Part shown: piece by piece, positions 36,077 through 44,667 of the stretch
How the letters are laid out: every line of letters begins with the position of its first letter
Numbering within the stretch: position 1 is the stretch's first letter
DNA from: Dyadobacter fermentans
GTDB lineage: Bacteria; Bacteroidota; Bacteroidia; Cytophagales; Spirosomataceae
Assembly (NCBI RefSeq): GCF_019924045.1
Contig: NZ_JAHXBN010000026.1
Span: 1-64,000 of the forward strand
Length of the DNA: 64,000 nucleotides
Direction: 5' to 3'
Notes under the pieces: model-generated
Told to the model about the DNA's origin: nothing
Database searches by the model: none
The model's input: the letters and a program-made list of their open reading frames with translations, nothing else
Made by a program: the position numbers and the translations under genes

Positions 36077-36441
36077 TCGATTCCTGCATTTTGATTGAAT
36101 ATTTCAGAAAAGCAGACAAAAGCAAAAGCACTTGGTTTCAACTGGTTAACAGCGGTTTCGATTTGGCAATGTCTGTAATTGTCAAATATGAAGTTTATGC
36201 TGGTGCTACGCCGCAGCAAATAAAATTTTGGAAAGATACCCTCGCCGACGTTTCAATTATACCACTGGAAGATCATTGTGTGGATGAAGCAGTGGCAATC
36301 AATTCTCAGCTAAAACTCGACAGGAAACAAATTGAGATAGCAGACCTGTTAATAGCGGCAACCGCCATTTCCAACAAAATGCCTCTTGCAACTTTAAACA
36401 AGAGGCATTTTGAAAGGATTAATATGCTGGAATTACTATAA
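36055..36441 (+). CDS. PIN-domain ribonuclease toxin, VapC family
   Basis: 128 aa. PIN-domain acidic residues are Asp9 (VMIDSCILIEYF), Glu46 (IVKYEVYAG) and Asp97 (IEIADLLIAATA). A late Asn/Arg motif (TLNKRHFERI) is also typical. VapC toxins cleave tRNA or rRNA and are held in check by the upstream antitoxin. Two starts are possible: 36055, or an ATG at 36073 that overlaps the antitoxin stop as ATGA and gives a conventional MIDSCILIEY beginning. The gene is A/T rich compared with its surroundings. It is convergent with the M61 peptidase gene, 26 bp away. Confidence 0.9.
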   Translation: MGKKTVMIDSCILIEYFRKADKSKSTWFQLVNSGFDLAMSVIVKYEVYAGATPQQIKFWKDTLADVSIIPLEDHCVDEAVAINSQLKLDRKQIEIADLLIAATAISNKMPLATLNKRHFERINMLELL

Positions 36442-36467
36442 TCTGCCGTAAGGACAAAGCCAGAGCC

Positions 36468-38018
36468 TTACTCCCCCCGACTCCAACTCCTGAATATCTC
36501 CCTTTCCAAAGCACTTGCCGACGGTTTCTTCGTAATCTCAAACGTCCCGTAATGCTTCTCCGTAGTCACATCGATTTCCAGCCCTGCGTAGCCGAGGTAC
36601 TTTTTATAGTCCGGCTCGGTGGTCGTATAGATGTAGCTGAATAGTTCGTCGAGCTTCGTTCCGGCCACGCTTTCGATGGTGGCGCGGAGTTCTGCTTCGG
36701 TGAAGCCCCGGTCTTTTTTAATGTAAAAATCCTGATACAATTTCCGCATTACATCGTCGAGCGAGCGCTTGTTCCTGGTTTCGTGCCGGATAGCGAGATC
36801 AAAAAGCAACCCCACAACCGGCCCTTTCTGATAGTAAGAAATGGTTTTGTTGACGGCATCGCCGGTACGGCCAAACGGGCCGTCGGACCACGTTTCGGCG
36901 CTGGCCTGCGCTAACGTTTGGAACAGACGACCAGGTTTCGTTTCTATATTAGTGATTTGCTTTTTGAAGAAATCAAGAAATTCCTGTTCGCCCATGAGCC
37001 CCGCCGCACGCATGATCAGCGGCTCGTAATAAACGGTCAGCCCCTCCGAGACCCACAGCATATTGGTTTTGCTGCCTTTGTCGTAATCGAACGGCCCGAG
37101 TTCGATGGGGCGGATGCGTTTGACATTGTAATGATGAAAATACTCGTGGGTGATGAAACCCAGCATTCCATTCCATCCGCGTGCATGGAGCTGGTCGCCG
37201 CTGAAACTGATCGTGGTCGAATTCAAATGCTCGATGCCACCCTGGCCGGGGCCAATGGCGATGAACGTGTAATGCTTGTAGGGAATATCGCCAATGAGCG
37301 CCGACGCCTTTTCGACGATCGTCTGAATGTCCGACATCAGCTTGCCCCGGTCAAAATCTCCCAGCTTGTAGCCGATAAAACGGTGTGGAATGCCCTTGAC
37401 TTTGAATATGGGAAGCTCTTCCAGATTACCCACAAGCAGCGGACTGTCATACAATATGTCAAAATCGGGCGCGACGTAAGTAAATAACTTTCCAGGCACC
37501 GGGTCCAGCCCGGTAGCAACGCGGTTCCAGCTACCGAAGGGCTTGATCGTCACTTCCGACGGCGTTTTGAGTTTGCCTGCTTCATGCATAAACAAGCTAA
37601 CGGGCGTGAGGTAGGCATGTTCCTCATCCAGGAAACTCGTTGCCACAAACTTGCGCGTCGTCTTCACATCGTACTCCACGTGCAGGTTGCGCACTCCTTT
37701 TGTCGCGATCACCCACCCGTTCTTGCCGGATCTCACCCATGGCAACACATGGCCATTACCGTCTTTTGCCACCAGCTTACCGACGTTCGAGGCGTAGTCC
37801 ATCAGCTGATAGTAGCCGGGTTGCCAATCCGGCAGTTTGAGGCGCGTGCTATCGGCTTCACCGGCCTGCCAATCCATCGTGACATGGAAAGTGTGGTTGG
37901 AGGGCTCGGGCATGGAAACCGTAAACCTGACCTGCACGGACTGTCGGGCAATGGCACCAGACACCAGGCAATGCGTCGCCAGCATACAAAGCCAGCGGTT
38001 TGTCTTTTTGAAATACAT
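36468..38018 (-). CDS. M61 family (glycyl aminopeptidase-like) metallopeptidase, short form
   Basis: 516 aa from the ATG at 38018, chosen because it begins a signal peptide (MYFKKTNRWLCMLATHCLV, ending AIARQ). The N-terminal M61 beta domain is followed by the zinc motif HEYFH (His291, Glu292, His295) in ITHEYFHHYNVKRIRP, and the downstream glutamate in LWVSEGLTVYYEPL. M61 proteins usually continue into a C-terminal PDZ domain. Here the protein ends soon after KKYLGYAGLEIDV, with about 40 more residues, so that domain is missing or shortened. Family members trim N-terminal residues from peptides. The gene follows the DUF885 gene by 23 bp, so the two form an operon of exported peptidase-like enzymes. 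Confidence 0.88.
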   Translation of the reverse strand: MYFKKTNRWLCMLATHCLVSGAIARQSVQVRFTVSMPEPSNHTFHVTMDWQAGEADSTRLKLPDWQPGYYQLMDYASNVGKLVAKDGNGHVLPWVRSGKNGWVIATKGVRNLHVEYDVKTTRKFVATSFLDEEHAYLTPVSLFMHEAGKLKTPSEVTIKPFGSWNRVATGLDPVPGKLFTYVAPDFDILYDSPLLVGNLEELPIFKVKGIPHRFIGYKLGDFDRGKLMSDIQTIVEKASALIGDIPYKHYTFIAIGPGQGGIEHLNSTTISFSGDQLHARGWNGMLGFITHEYFHHYNVKRIRPIELGPFDYDKGSKTNMLWVSEGLTVYYEPLIMRAAGLMGEQEFLDFFKKQITNIETKPGRLFQTLAQASAETWSDGPFGRTGDAVNKTISYYQKGPVVGLLFDLAIRHETRNKRSLDDVMRKLYQDFYIKKDRGFTEAELRATIESVAGTKLDELFSYIYTTTEPDYKKYLGYAGLEIDVTTEKHYGTFEITKKPSASALEREIFRSWSRGE

Positions 38019-38041
38019 GATATAGGAGTGATTCAGGAAGA

Positions 38042-39835
38042 TTATTTGAACTGGTAAAACTTCCACTGGGTTTTGAAATCAGGTTTCAGCGACTGGTTGG
38101 TCAATGTGGCACGCACCATCTCGATCGGCATGTTATTTTCCTTCATGACCGCGTCGTGAAATTGCCTGAACGTCATTTTACCGCTATCGACAAGTTCCTT
38201 TTTGAGGCTGAACAACTGCAATCCGCCAATGAGGTAAGCCACTTGATACAACGGACCATAATTCCCCTCAAATGAGCGCCTTACTTCCCCCTCCGCATTT
38301 GCACGCTCATGCCCCACGCGGTCGACGAGAAAGTCGATGCACTCCTGGGGCGTCCATTTGCCCAGGTGGTAATTCAGCGAGAAGATGATACGTGCGCAGC
38401 GGTGCATACGCCAGAAAAGCATCCCGATACGCTCCTCGGGTGTTTTCGCAAAACCTTTGTCATACAAAAGCAACTCCCAATACAATGCCCAACCCTCCGT
38501 CCAGAACGGCGTCCAGAAATCGCTGCGGTAGGATTTGTAACGACTGTTCATATAATATTGCAAATGGTGGCCGGGAACGAGCTCGTGATGCACCGTAGAA
38601 CGCGAGAAATAAGGATTGTTGCCGCGCATACTCATGAGCTTGTCGTCGTGCGCCATGGTGTTGGTCGGGTAGGAAATGATAATATCACGGCCACCCAGGA
38701 AAAACGGGTTCACCAATTGCCTTTCCGGCGTCATCATTTGCATTCCCCAGGTTTCATCAGCTATTTCAGGATAGTCGATGAGGTTGTTTTGAAGAATAAA
38801 TTCCTTCGCATCATTGTAAAGTTTAAGGATCAGCTCGGGCTGGGTACCAGCCGGCACGTAGCTGTTTTTCACCTTTTCCTGCGCCTTCTTCCATTCATTT
38901 CCGAAACCCATTTCCGCGGATGCTTTCAACAGCTCCTTATCACACCAGGCAAACTCCTTGTTGGCCAGCTCAATCAGCTCGTCGGGGGTGTAGCTGATCA
39001 TCTCGGTCCCCAACTGGCGAATCAATTCCTCCCGGCCAATAGGAACACCCTTGATACCGCTGATGTCCTCCTTTTGCGTCGTATTCAGCTTTCCTTTGCT
39101 GCGGATCAGTTTCGAATAGGCCAGCAATGTGCTGTCCAGCGTTTTGTAAGGCTTTGGCACCCACCAGGTAAACAGCGGATCATAGCCATTGTAAAATTCA
39201 AATGTACTCTTCAACCGGGCTTGCAAACCATTCACCGCCTCCACGCCCATACGCGACAGCGGCATATCGATCGATTCCAGTTTTCTGAACGACTCCTCCG
39301 ACTGCTTTACTTCTTTCTGCAAATCGTTCAGTTTCGCGGCTACGACTTGCCCATCCACAGTCGCACCGCGCCGACGGCCTCTCTCCAGTTCATAAATCCC
39401 GGAGGCAAACGGAATGTACTTTTCAATTTGCCCATATTCCTTTTCCTCCTGGCCCAATGTTAGCAAATGGTCATCGATATTGCGTTTCAGCAGCAGGTAA
39501 TCCACCTTGCCGTAAATGCTCATGCTGTTAAAATCCACCCTGGCCAGCTTTGCCAGGTAGTCATTGTCCACCTCCCATAGCCTCTTCCGCTGCTCCGGCG
39601 ATGCCAGCGGCGAGCCGCCACCCTGCTGCCCCCGCCCACCCGCAGGCATAGGCCCATAAAAATAATTCACCGCACGAATGTCCTGCGCATACTGGATCAC
39701 CAAACCAGCCACCTCGCTGGTTTGTTCATATAGGTTAAATTTAGATTTGGAAGATTGTGCCGCTGCTCCGAAGGCGGCAAGCCAGCAAAAAAGAAAAACT
39801 GCCCAACGCGAGCGCGTTACGTATTTATGCATCAT
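38042..39835 (-). CDS. DUF885 family predicted zinc hydrolase
   Basis: 597 aa from the ATG at 39835 (a second ATG follows at once). A signal peptide precedes AAAQSSKSKF. The DUF885 core holds TVHHELVPGHHLQYYMN, an HExxxGHH motif like that of M32/DUF885 peptidases, then FWTEGWALYWELLLYDKG, whose glutamate could be a further ligand, and LGKWTPQECIDFLVDRVGH. The actual reaction is not established for most members; hydrolysis of peptides or amides is likely. It is the first gene of a two-gene unit with the M61 peptidase. The gene is of normal length and intact. Confidence 0.9.
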   Translation of the reverse strand: MMHKYVTRSRWAVFLFCWLAAFGAAAQSSKSKFNLYEQTSEVAGLVIQYAQDIRAVNYFYGPMPAGGRGQQGGGSPLASPEQRKRLWEVDNDYLAKLARVDFNSMSIYGKVDYLLLKRNIDDHLLTLGQEEKEYGQIEKYIPFASGIYELERGRRRGATVDGQVVAAKLNDLQKEVKQSEESFRKLESIDMPLSRMGVEAVNGLQARLKSTFEFYNGYDPLFTWWVPKPYKTLDSTLLAYSKLIRSKGKLNTTQKEDISGIKGVPIGREELIRQLGTEMISYTPDELIELANKEFAWCDKELLKASAEMGFGNEWKKAQEKVKNSYVPAGTQPELILKLYNDAKEFILQNNLIDYPEIADETWGMQMMTPERQLVNPFFLGGRDIIISYPTNTMAHDDKLMSMRGNNPYFSRSTVHHELVPGHHLQYYMNSRYKSYRSDFWTPFWTEGWALYWELLLYDKGFAKTPEERIGMLFWRMHRCARIIFSLNYHLGKWTPQECIDFLVDRVGHERANAEGEVRRSFEGNYGPLYQVAYLIGGLQLFSLKKELVDSGKMTFRQFHDAVMKENNMPIEMVRATLTNQSLKPDFKTQWKFYQFK

Positions 39836-39950
39836 AGGATTCAGGGATATTAGGTTGGATTTCACCAAAAATAGCCCAAAATCTCTGCGAAAACGTACCG
39901 GGTTTTAATCATTTATTGACCGATATTAGCAAAGTACGCGCCTGCGGCGA

Positions 39951-39997
39951 TGACCTTGGACGATCAACCGCCGACTAGGGAGGGCGGTCGAAGGTCA
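39951..39997 (-). terminator. Imperfect hairpin at the VOC gene end
   Basis: TGACCTT and AACCGCC on the left (39951-39972) face GGCGGT and AAGGTCA on the right (39983-39997). The right side overlaps the stop codon of the VOC gene. It might end the VOC transcript; there is no T-tract. Confidence 0.35.
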
Positions 39998-40591
39998 CCC
40001 CATCAAATCTGCTACCGACTGTCGGATTTCAGCCGCCCTGGCACGGTCGTATTCCGACTCCCCATCATCCATTTTGCGGATGGCCATGTCGAGAACCTTT
40101 AACGCGGCCGGGAAATCCTCTTTAAAATCGCGCAGGCGTAATGCGAGCGAGATCGCTTTCTGTAACGGCGTCAAGCTCGCCGGATCGGCGTCTTCGTATT
40201 CTACCTGATCCTTTTCACCAATCTGGATCACGATGACGGCATTTTCAGAAACATCGGTAATCGTGAAGCGGGACTGGCCGGGGCGTAATCTGGAGATCCT
40301 CGGTATGCCGGTGTTCGGCACCTTGCCGAGCTTTGTTTTCAATGCCCGCGAGAAATCCGCATGCGTCTGTTCGACATTGTGCACCATCATCAAACAACCT
40401 GTATAACCCGCTTCTGCCCCTTTCACCCGTACAAAATGCAGCTGATGCCCATTTCGTTCGACGACCCCGTACTGGTAGGGCCTGTCTTGCCGGTAGGTAA
40501 TCGCAAAACCGAGATTCTCCCAAAATGCAAGTGTTTCGCCAATGGCTTTGCAGGGCAATACAGGCACGGTTGTCCATTCTTTTTGTTCCAT
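39995..40591 (-). CDS. VOC (glyoxalase/bleomycin-resistance) family protein
   Basis: 198 aa from the ATG at 40591; a longer frame adds 29 unrelated residues. The start MEQKEWTTVPVLPCKAIGET and the following LAFWENLGFAITYRQDRPY are typical of VOC proteins, with YGVVERNGHQLHFVRV forming the next strands. The C-terminal third (about 135-198, ALRLRDFKEDFPAALKVLDM and onward) is an extra helical extension beyond the usual 120-130 aa. VOC proteins bind a metal or hydrophobic ligand and act in resistance or isomerisation; this one is unassigned. It is divergent from an HxlR regulator, which probably controls it. Confidence 0.8.
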   Translation of the reverse strand: MEQKEWTTVPVLPCKAIGETLAFWENLGFAITYRQDRPYQYGVVERNGHQLHFVRVKGAEAGYTGCLMMVHNVEQTHADFSRALKTKLGKVPNTGIPRISRLRPGQSRFTITDVSENAVIVIQIGEKDQVEYEDADPASLTPLQKAISLALRLRDFKEDFPAALKVLDMAIRKMDDGESEYDRARAAEIRQSVADLMG

Positions 40592-40615
40592 AAAACTGGC
40601 TTTTGGTTCAGCCGG

Positions 40616-40623
40616 CAAACCTA
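40616..40623 (-). promoter_or_regulatory. Possible -7 element of the VOC gene
   Basis: The minus strand reads TAGGTTTG, an exact TAnnTTTG match, 25 bp before the VOC start codon. The -33 region is poor (TTTT about 20 bp further upstream). Confidence 0.45.
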
Positions 40624-40716
40624 GCGTATGGAATTTTAAAACTCCCTTTATATACTTTTTTGACGATAAAGGAGACACTTAGGAACCGTTCTCCGGCAAT
40701 TCCTTTAATTTGGGCC

Positions 40717-41076
40717 ATGCAAGATTTCATCCATGACAAGCGGGTCTATTACAGCCCCATTGAATTCGCAATGTCATACATCGGCGGTACCTGGAAAATC
40801 CCGGTGATCCGTGCACTATCCAACGGGCCGCTCCGCTACGGCGACCTAAAAAACGCGATCCCGCACATTACCGATAAAATGCTAAACACCCAGCTCCGCG
40901 ACCTGGAAAGGAAAGGCATGGTGACCCGCACTATTTTTCGCGAAAAACCACCAAGAGTTGAATATACGCTCACAGACCGCGCAATGCAGTCCATCCCGGC
41001 CATTGAGGCACTGGAAGCCTACGGCAGGGCGTTAATGGAGCTGGAGGCGGGAGGGATAACAGAGAGGCGTAGTTGA
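40717..41076 (+). CDS. HxlR family transcriptional regulator
   Basis: 119 aa from the ATG at 40717; an open extension upstream encodes no HxlR-like sequence and would cross the promoter region. The winged helix is clear: MSYIGGTWKIPVIRALSNGP, RYGDLKNAIPHITDKMLNTQ, LRDLERKGMVTRTIF and EKPPRVEYTLTDRA. HxlR proteins respond to reactive electrophiles or other small molecules and usually control a neighbouring detoxification gene. Here the divergent VOC gene, 125 bp away, is the natural target. The stop codon lies inside the first unit of a heptamer array. Confidence 0.92.
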   Translation: MQDFIHDKRVYYSPIEFAMSYIGGTWKIPVIRALSNGPLRYGDLKNAIPHITDKMLNTQLRDLERKGMVTRTIFREKPPRVEYTLTDRAMQSIPAIEALEAYGRALMELEAGGITERRS

Positions 41077-41156
41077 CCGCCGACGACTGACGGCCGACCG
41101 CCGACCATGGTCTATGGTCTATGGTCTATGGTCTATGGTCTATGGTCTATGGTCAC
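41073..41156. repeat. Heptamer array B (two inverted halves)
   Basis: The plus-type half, 41073-41107, has five units: TTGACCG CCGACGA then CTGACGG CCGACCG CCGACCA. The opposite half, 41108-41156, has seven units of TGGTCTA (last one TGGTCAC). The point of inversion is the palindrome GACCATGGTC at 41103-41112. The array begins at the HxlR stop codon and runs into the 3' end of the AraC gene, supplying its stop codon (41133-41135). Confidence 0.9.
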
Positions 41157-41879
41157 AAGCTGATCCGCCCTGGAAAGTTCCGACCGAAAACGTGAAATAA
41201 TCGCCTTAAGCGTCTCGCCGGTACCTTTGATCACCAGTTTGTTAAGGTTGTACTGCGACATATTCATCGCAGCGGCTATTTCCTGAATGGTAAGATGTTC
41301 GGTTTGCTCCAACATTGTACGCACCTGGTTGAGTACGCGATCGGTTTCTTCACTGTATTGTGGGCTGGCTTCGGGGTGGTGCGTGTCGGGCAGGTTGCGT
41401 TTTACAAGATTGACCAGCAATGCTGCCGAATTCGCCACGAGCTCGCGACTGCTATCCTGCAAATGCCCGAGTTCGGTTTCGATCAATCGCACGAGATGGG
41501 TAACTGCCAGCCGGTCGGTTTCGTTGCGAAGCTCCTTCTGGCGTAGGAAACTGGGCACCGAAAACAAGTCGCGCACGGCGCGGAACATGCCCGTGAAGCT
41601 GTTAAGAGGATCCGCCGCCCCGGCGATGCGGAACGGATCGAAGAAGATAGTAAGCAAATTGGTCCTGTAAAAGGACTTGAAATGAATTGGGTGGCCGGGG
41701 GAAAGGAGAAAGATCGCCTGCTCTTCGTAGTGCCACGAATCATCGTCGCAGGACAAAACGCCCTCCCCTTCCGTGACAAATGCAATACCAAACAAGCCGC
41801 CATAGCGGGATGACTGTTCGAGCTCGCGCGCTTCGCAGCTTACCAGGTTCAGAGTTTGATCGATATTGAGTTCTTTCAT
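41133..41879 (-). pseudogene. AraC-type regulator truncated after its first helix-turn-helix
   Basis: 248 codons from the ATG at 41879. The N-terminal cupin-like ligand-binding domain is intact (RYGGLFGIAFVTEGEGVLSC, then LLSPGHPIHFKS). Near the C-terminus the first AraC helix-turn-helix is present (LTIQEIAAAMNMSQYNLNKL). The linking helix follows (ISRFRSELSRADQLV), but the second helix-turn-helix, normally the next 40-45 residues, is missing. Instead the frame enters the TGGTCTA heptamer array, adds TIDHRP and stops. No remainder of the domain is found between the array and the HxlR stop codon. It may be inactive, or bind DNA only weakly. An alternative start upstream (to 42008) would add 43 residues without family resemblance. 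Confidence 0.75.
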
Positions 41880-42113
41880 CACGTTGAAGAAGGGTTTAGG
41901 AATAGTCACCTCATCTCGTATCTGCCTTTCGCGGCTTCCACGAAACACAGGGTTTAGGTTTATGGTCAACTTACTGTTGGTTTTCGCAAAAACACAGTCA
42001 GTAACCAAAGATGTTTACCAATAGCCAAACCAAAAAATCAAAGGTGCCCAATGCCGGATTTCCGAAGCTGAATGCCCGCTTTGGGAGGAAGAAAGGAGAC
42101 CCGGTTACAACGG

Positions 42114-42887
42114 TTACTTACCAAGCCATTGCTTGAAATCGGCCATACGATCGCCGCTGACGAACACCTCCTGCGCAGTCGCCGGGGTCAGTTCGAGCTT
42201 CAATCTGCCTGCCGAAACGGTGTAGATGGAGCGGATGCTGTTCAATGCGATGATGAGCGAGCGATTGATGCGAAAAAACTCCTTGGGGTCAAGCATTTGC
42301 GCCAGTTTATCGAGACTGTAATCCATCGCGAGGTGTTGCCCGTCGAACGTCCGGAGAAACGTCGCTTTCTGTTCGATGGTGAAATAGGCAATCTCGCTCG
42401 TGCGAATGCTGAACAGCTTAGGGCCGGCCGACGCGAGGAAACGCTCTTTGTACCCCTCTTCACTGCCCGATTGGTACATAGCCATCAATGCGGCAAAATC
42501 AGGCGTGGGAGTGGCCGCCGATTTGGCATGCAAGGCCACAAACTTGTCGATAGCCGCCGTCAGTTCCGCTTTATCGACAGGTTTTAGCAAATAATCTATC
42601 CCGTTGGCTTTAAATGCTTTAAGCGTGTATTCCGAATACGCGGTGGTGAAGATAATAGGGATCGTCAGTTTCAGTTCCTCGATGATCTTGAATGCAAGAT
42701 CGTCTTCCAGATGCAAGTCCATGAAAATCAAATCGGGACGCAGGTTGGCGGCGTCGCTCAGCCACTGGATACTCTCTTTCACGGACGACAGTTTCCCCAT
42801 CACGTTGATTTTGGGATCATATTTCCAGACCAGGCTTTCCAGACGGCTGGCACTCAGCGACTCATCCTCTATAATAAGCACATTCAT
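42114..42887 (-). CDS. LytTR-type response regulator
   Basis: 257 aa. The receiver domain has the phosphorylation Asp in LIFMDLHLEDDLA, the acidic pocket at LIIEDE and the conserved Lys in YLLKPVDKAELTAAI. The LytTR DNA-binding domain (about 155-255) shows KLFSIRTSEIAYFTIEQKAT, then YSLDKLAQMLDPKEFFRINR. It acts as the cytoplasmic output of the histidine kinase encoded immediately upstream, with which it overlaps by 4 bp (ATGA). Bacteroidota LytR-type regulators control cell-surface or transport genes; the targets here are not known. Confidence 0.94.
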   Translation of the reverse strand: MNVLIIEDESLSASRLESLVWKYDPKINVMGKLSSVKESIQWLSDAANLRPDLIFMDLHLEDDLAFKIIEELKLTIPIIFTTAYSEYTLKAFKANGIDYLLKPVDKAELTAAIDKFVALHAKSAATPTPDFAALMAMYQSGSEEGYKERFLASAGPKLFSIRTSEIAYFTIEQKATFLRTFDGQHLAMDYSLDKLAQMLDPKEFFRINRSLIIALNSIRSIYTVSAGRLKLELTPATAQEVFVSGDRMADFKQWLGK

Positions 42888-43984
42888 GAAAGCAGCGGCA
42901 CTTTAACGGTAAAACAGCCGTCGGTCTTGTCGACCATCACCGGCTTATCGATCAGCAATTTATAGCGGTTTACAATATTCTGAAGGCCGAGCCGGGTGGA
43001 CGACTCCGGCAGCTCGCGTACTTGCAGCGGGTTGCTGATCACCAGGTAATCGTCTTCCACGCCAATGGTTATCAGCAGCGGATTGCTGGCCGACATCCGG
43101 TTGTGCTTCACCGCATTTTCCACGAGCAACTGTAATGTGAGCGGCACGATCGAGTATTTGTCCTTCTCCTGGCAGGAAATACGGATATCCAGGCTGAGCT
43201 TATTCTCAAACCGGATCATGAGCAGGAACATATAAGTTTCCAGGAATTCGACTTCCGTGGCCAGTTTAATGGAATCGTAAACCGATTTTTCCAGAATATA
43301 CCGGTAGGCCTTCGAAAGCTGGTTGATAAACTTGACGGAAAGCTCCTGGTTGGTTTCCACGAGCGTCGTAAGCACGCTGAAATTATTGAAAAGGAAATGC
43401 GGGCTCACCTGGTTTTTCAATGCATTGAAATGGGCCGTCGCATTCTCCTTCTGCAACCGCTCCTCGTTGACCACCACTCTTTGCAGGCGCTCGTACACGC
43501 GCTTGTTGGCCGCGAGGTAATATTCCGCCATCAGCGCCAGTACCGTAATGCTGGTATTGGCCCGCTGTTTCAGCACGGGTGTTTTGTTCAGCGTAATGGG
43601 CAGCACATCGAAGCTCCCTTTTTCAAAAACGGCCTCCATCCAGTGCCACAGGTAGCGGTACCAGTGATTGAATACCATTGCCAGGCCAATCGCCACCACC
43701 AGCATGATAGCCTGGTTCACCACCCGGAAACGCTCGGGAAAGTCCTCTCCCAGGAAACGGGAGGTAATGTATTGCAGCCACTCAATGACATTGATCCACA
43801 GAATAAAAAAGGCAATGCTGAACAGCAGCTCCATCGTCCACAGCGGCAGGCGATGCCAGAATATGGGCATGTCGATCTGCAAAACGTTCATATAAATGCG
43901 TATTGGCACATATATGACCGCGAAGCCCAGACCAAGTTCCCATTTTTGGCGGTTGGTGAGACGGGATGTTATTCGGGGTTGCAT
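42884..43984 (-). CDS. LytS-type sensor histidine kinase
   Basis: 366 aa. Four membrane helices occupy the N-terminal half (LGFAVIYVPIRIYMNVLQ, LLFSIAFFILWINVIEWL, AIMLVVAIGLAMVF, ITVLALMAEYYLAA). The kinase core has the family phospho-acceptor motif QVSPHFLFNNFSVL and an ATPase N-box region QLLVENAVKHNRMS. It would sense an envelope or membrane signal and phosphorylate the LytTR regulator whose gene overlaps its 3' end. This is the common one-operon arrangement. The gene appears complete. Confidence 0.94.
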   Translation of the reverse strand: MQPRITSRLTNRQKWELGLGFAVIYVPIRIYMNVLQIDMPIFWHRLPLWTMELLFSIAFFILWINVIEWLQYITSRFLGEDFPERFRVVNQAIMLVVAIGLAMVFNHWYRYLWHWMEAVFEKGSFDVLPITLNKTPVLKQRANTSITVLALMAEYYLAANKRVYERLQRVVVNEERLQKENATAHFNALKNQVSPHFLFNNFSVLTTLVETNQELSVKFINQLSKAYRYILEKSVYDSIKLATEVEFLETYMFLLMIRFENKLSLDIRISCQEKDKYSIVPLTLQLLVENAVKHNRMSASNPLLITIGVEDDYLVISNPLQVRELPESSTRLGLQNIVNRYKLLIDKPVMVDKTDGCFTVKVPLLS

Positions 43985-44073
43985 TTACTTTTTGTATTCA
44001 GAACATCAAAATTAATAAAGTAGCATTAACTGTGATCTACTATTTTTCTGATGAGCCCCGTGCAAAGCAAAAA

Positions 44074-44108
44074 GCGGGTGGCCCGATCCCACTGACCGGG
44101 CCACCCGC
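44074..44108 (-). terminator. Rho-independent terminator of the SRPBCC gene
   Basis: A 12-bp perfect stem, GCGGGTGGCCCG (44074-44085) and its complement (44097-44108), with an 11-base loop. On the minus strand it is followed by TTTTTGCTTTGC. It lies 24 bp after the stop of the SRPBCC gene. Confidence 0.85.
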
Positions 44109-44131
44109 CTATGACTCACGTTAATGATCAA

Positions 44132-44551
44132 TTATTGCTCGGCATACTTCTTGAAATTATCCAGGATCGCCTGCCAGCCAGCCTGCTGGAATTCGACAGG
44201 ATGCGTGTTTTCAGGATCGAATGTTTCCACCACTTTGGTGCCGTCGCCATCCTGTTCGAATAGGACTGTCACTTTACGGCCGTCGCCCAAAGTGTAAGCC
44301 AGGTAACGGTTTTCCTCCACTTCGGTATAAGTACCACCGAAATCGAAGCTGAAACTACCGTCTTTCGCAGCCATGGTGGTTTTGATGCTGCCGCCTACAC
44401 GCACGTCGTTTTCAGAAAAAGGGGCATGCCAGTCGTCGGATGCGAAACACCATTGGGTAATGTGCTCCGGTGCATTCCATTTATTCCAGACGTCCGCTAC
44501 CGGCGCATTGACATTCGCTTGTACAGTTACAGGTTGTGTTGTCGCTTCCAT
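44132..44551 (-). CDS. SRPBCC / AHSA1-like domain protein
   Basis: 139 aa. It has the ligand-binding helix-grip fold pattern of the AHSA1-type branch: VTVQANVNAPVADVWNKWNA at the start, DVRVGGSIKTTM in the middle, and the C-terminal helix QQAGWQAILDNFKKYAEQ. Such proteins bind small hydrophobic ligands or act as stress-related accessory factors; no specific role is known. The gene stands alone, with a strong terminator downstream. Confidence 0.88.
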   Translation of the reverse strand: MEATTQPVTVQANVNAPVADVWNKWNAPEHITQWCFASDDWHAPFSENDVRVGGSIKTTMAAKDGSFSFDFGGTYTEVEENRYLAYTLGDGRKVTVLFEQDGDGTKVVETFDPENTHPVEFQQAGWQAILDNFKKYAEQ

Positions 44552-44632
44552 TTCTTTGTGTTTTTTAGTGATGATTTGATGTTACAAAGTTGCCGGGTTT
44601 CCGGGAAACGGAGCGATGCCTGTTGCGACAAA

Positions 44633-44659
44633 AAGCGGGTGCGTTTGCGACACCCGCTT
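44633..44659 (-). terminator. Rho-independent terminator of the flavin oxidoreductase gene
   Basis: A 9-bp stem, AAGCGGGTG (44633-44641) and CACCCGCTT (44651-44659), followed on the minus strand by TTTTTGTCGC. It lies 8 bp after the stop of the flavin-dependent oxidoreductase. Stem and loop layout resemble the terminator at 44074. Confidence 0.8.
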
Positions 44660-44667
44660 CAAAAACG

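Noticed and set aside
38309..39463. 384-codon plus-strand frame opposite the DUF885 gene
   Set aside because: Shadow of the DUF885 gene; no recognisable protein features.
42009..42113. Gap between the AraC remnant and the response regulator gene as a small gene
   Set aside because: No start codon with a plausible frame and no conserved structure; likely leader or 3' region only.
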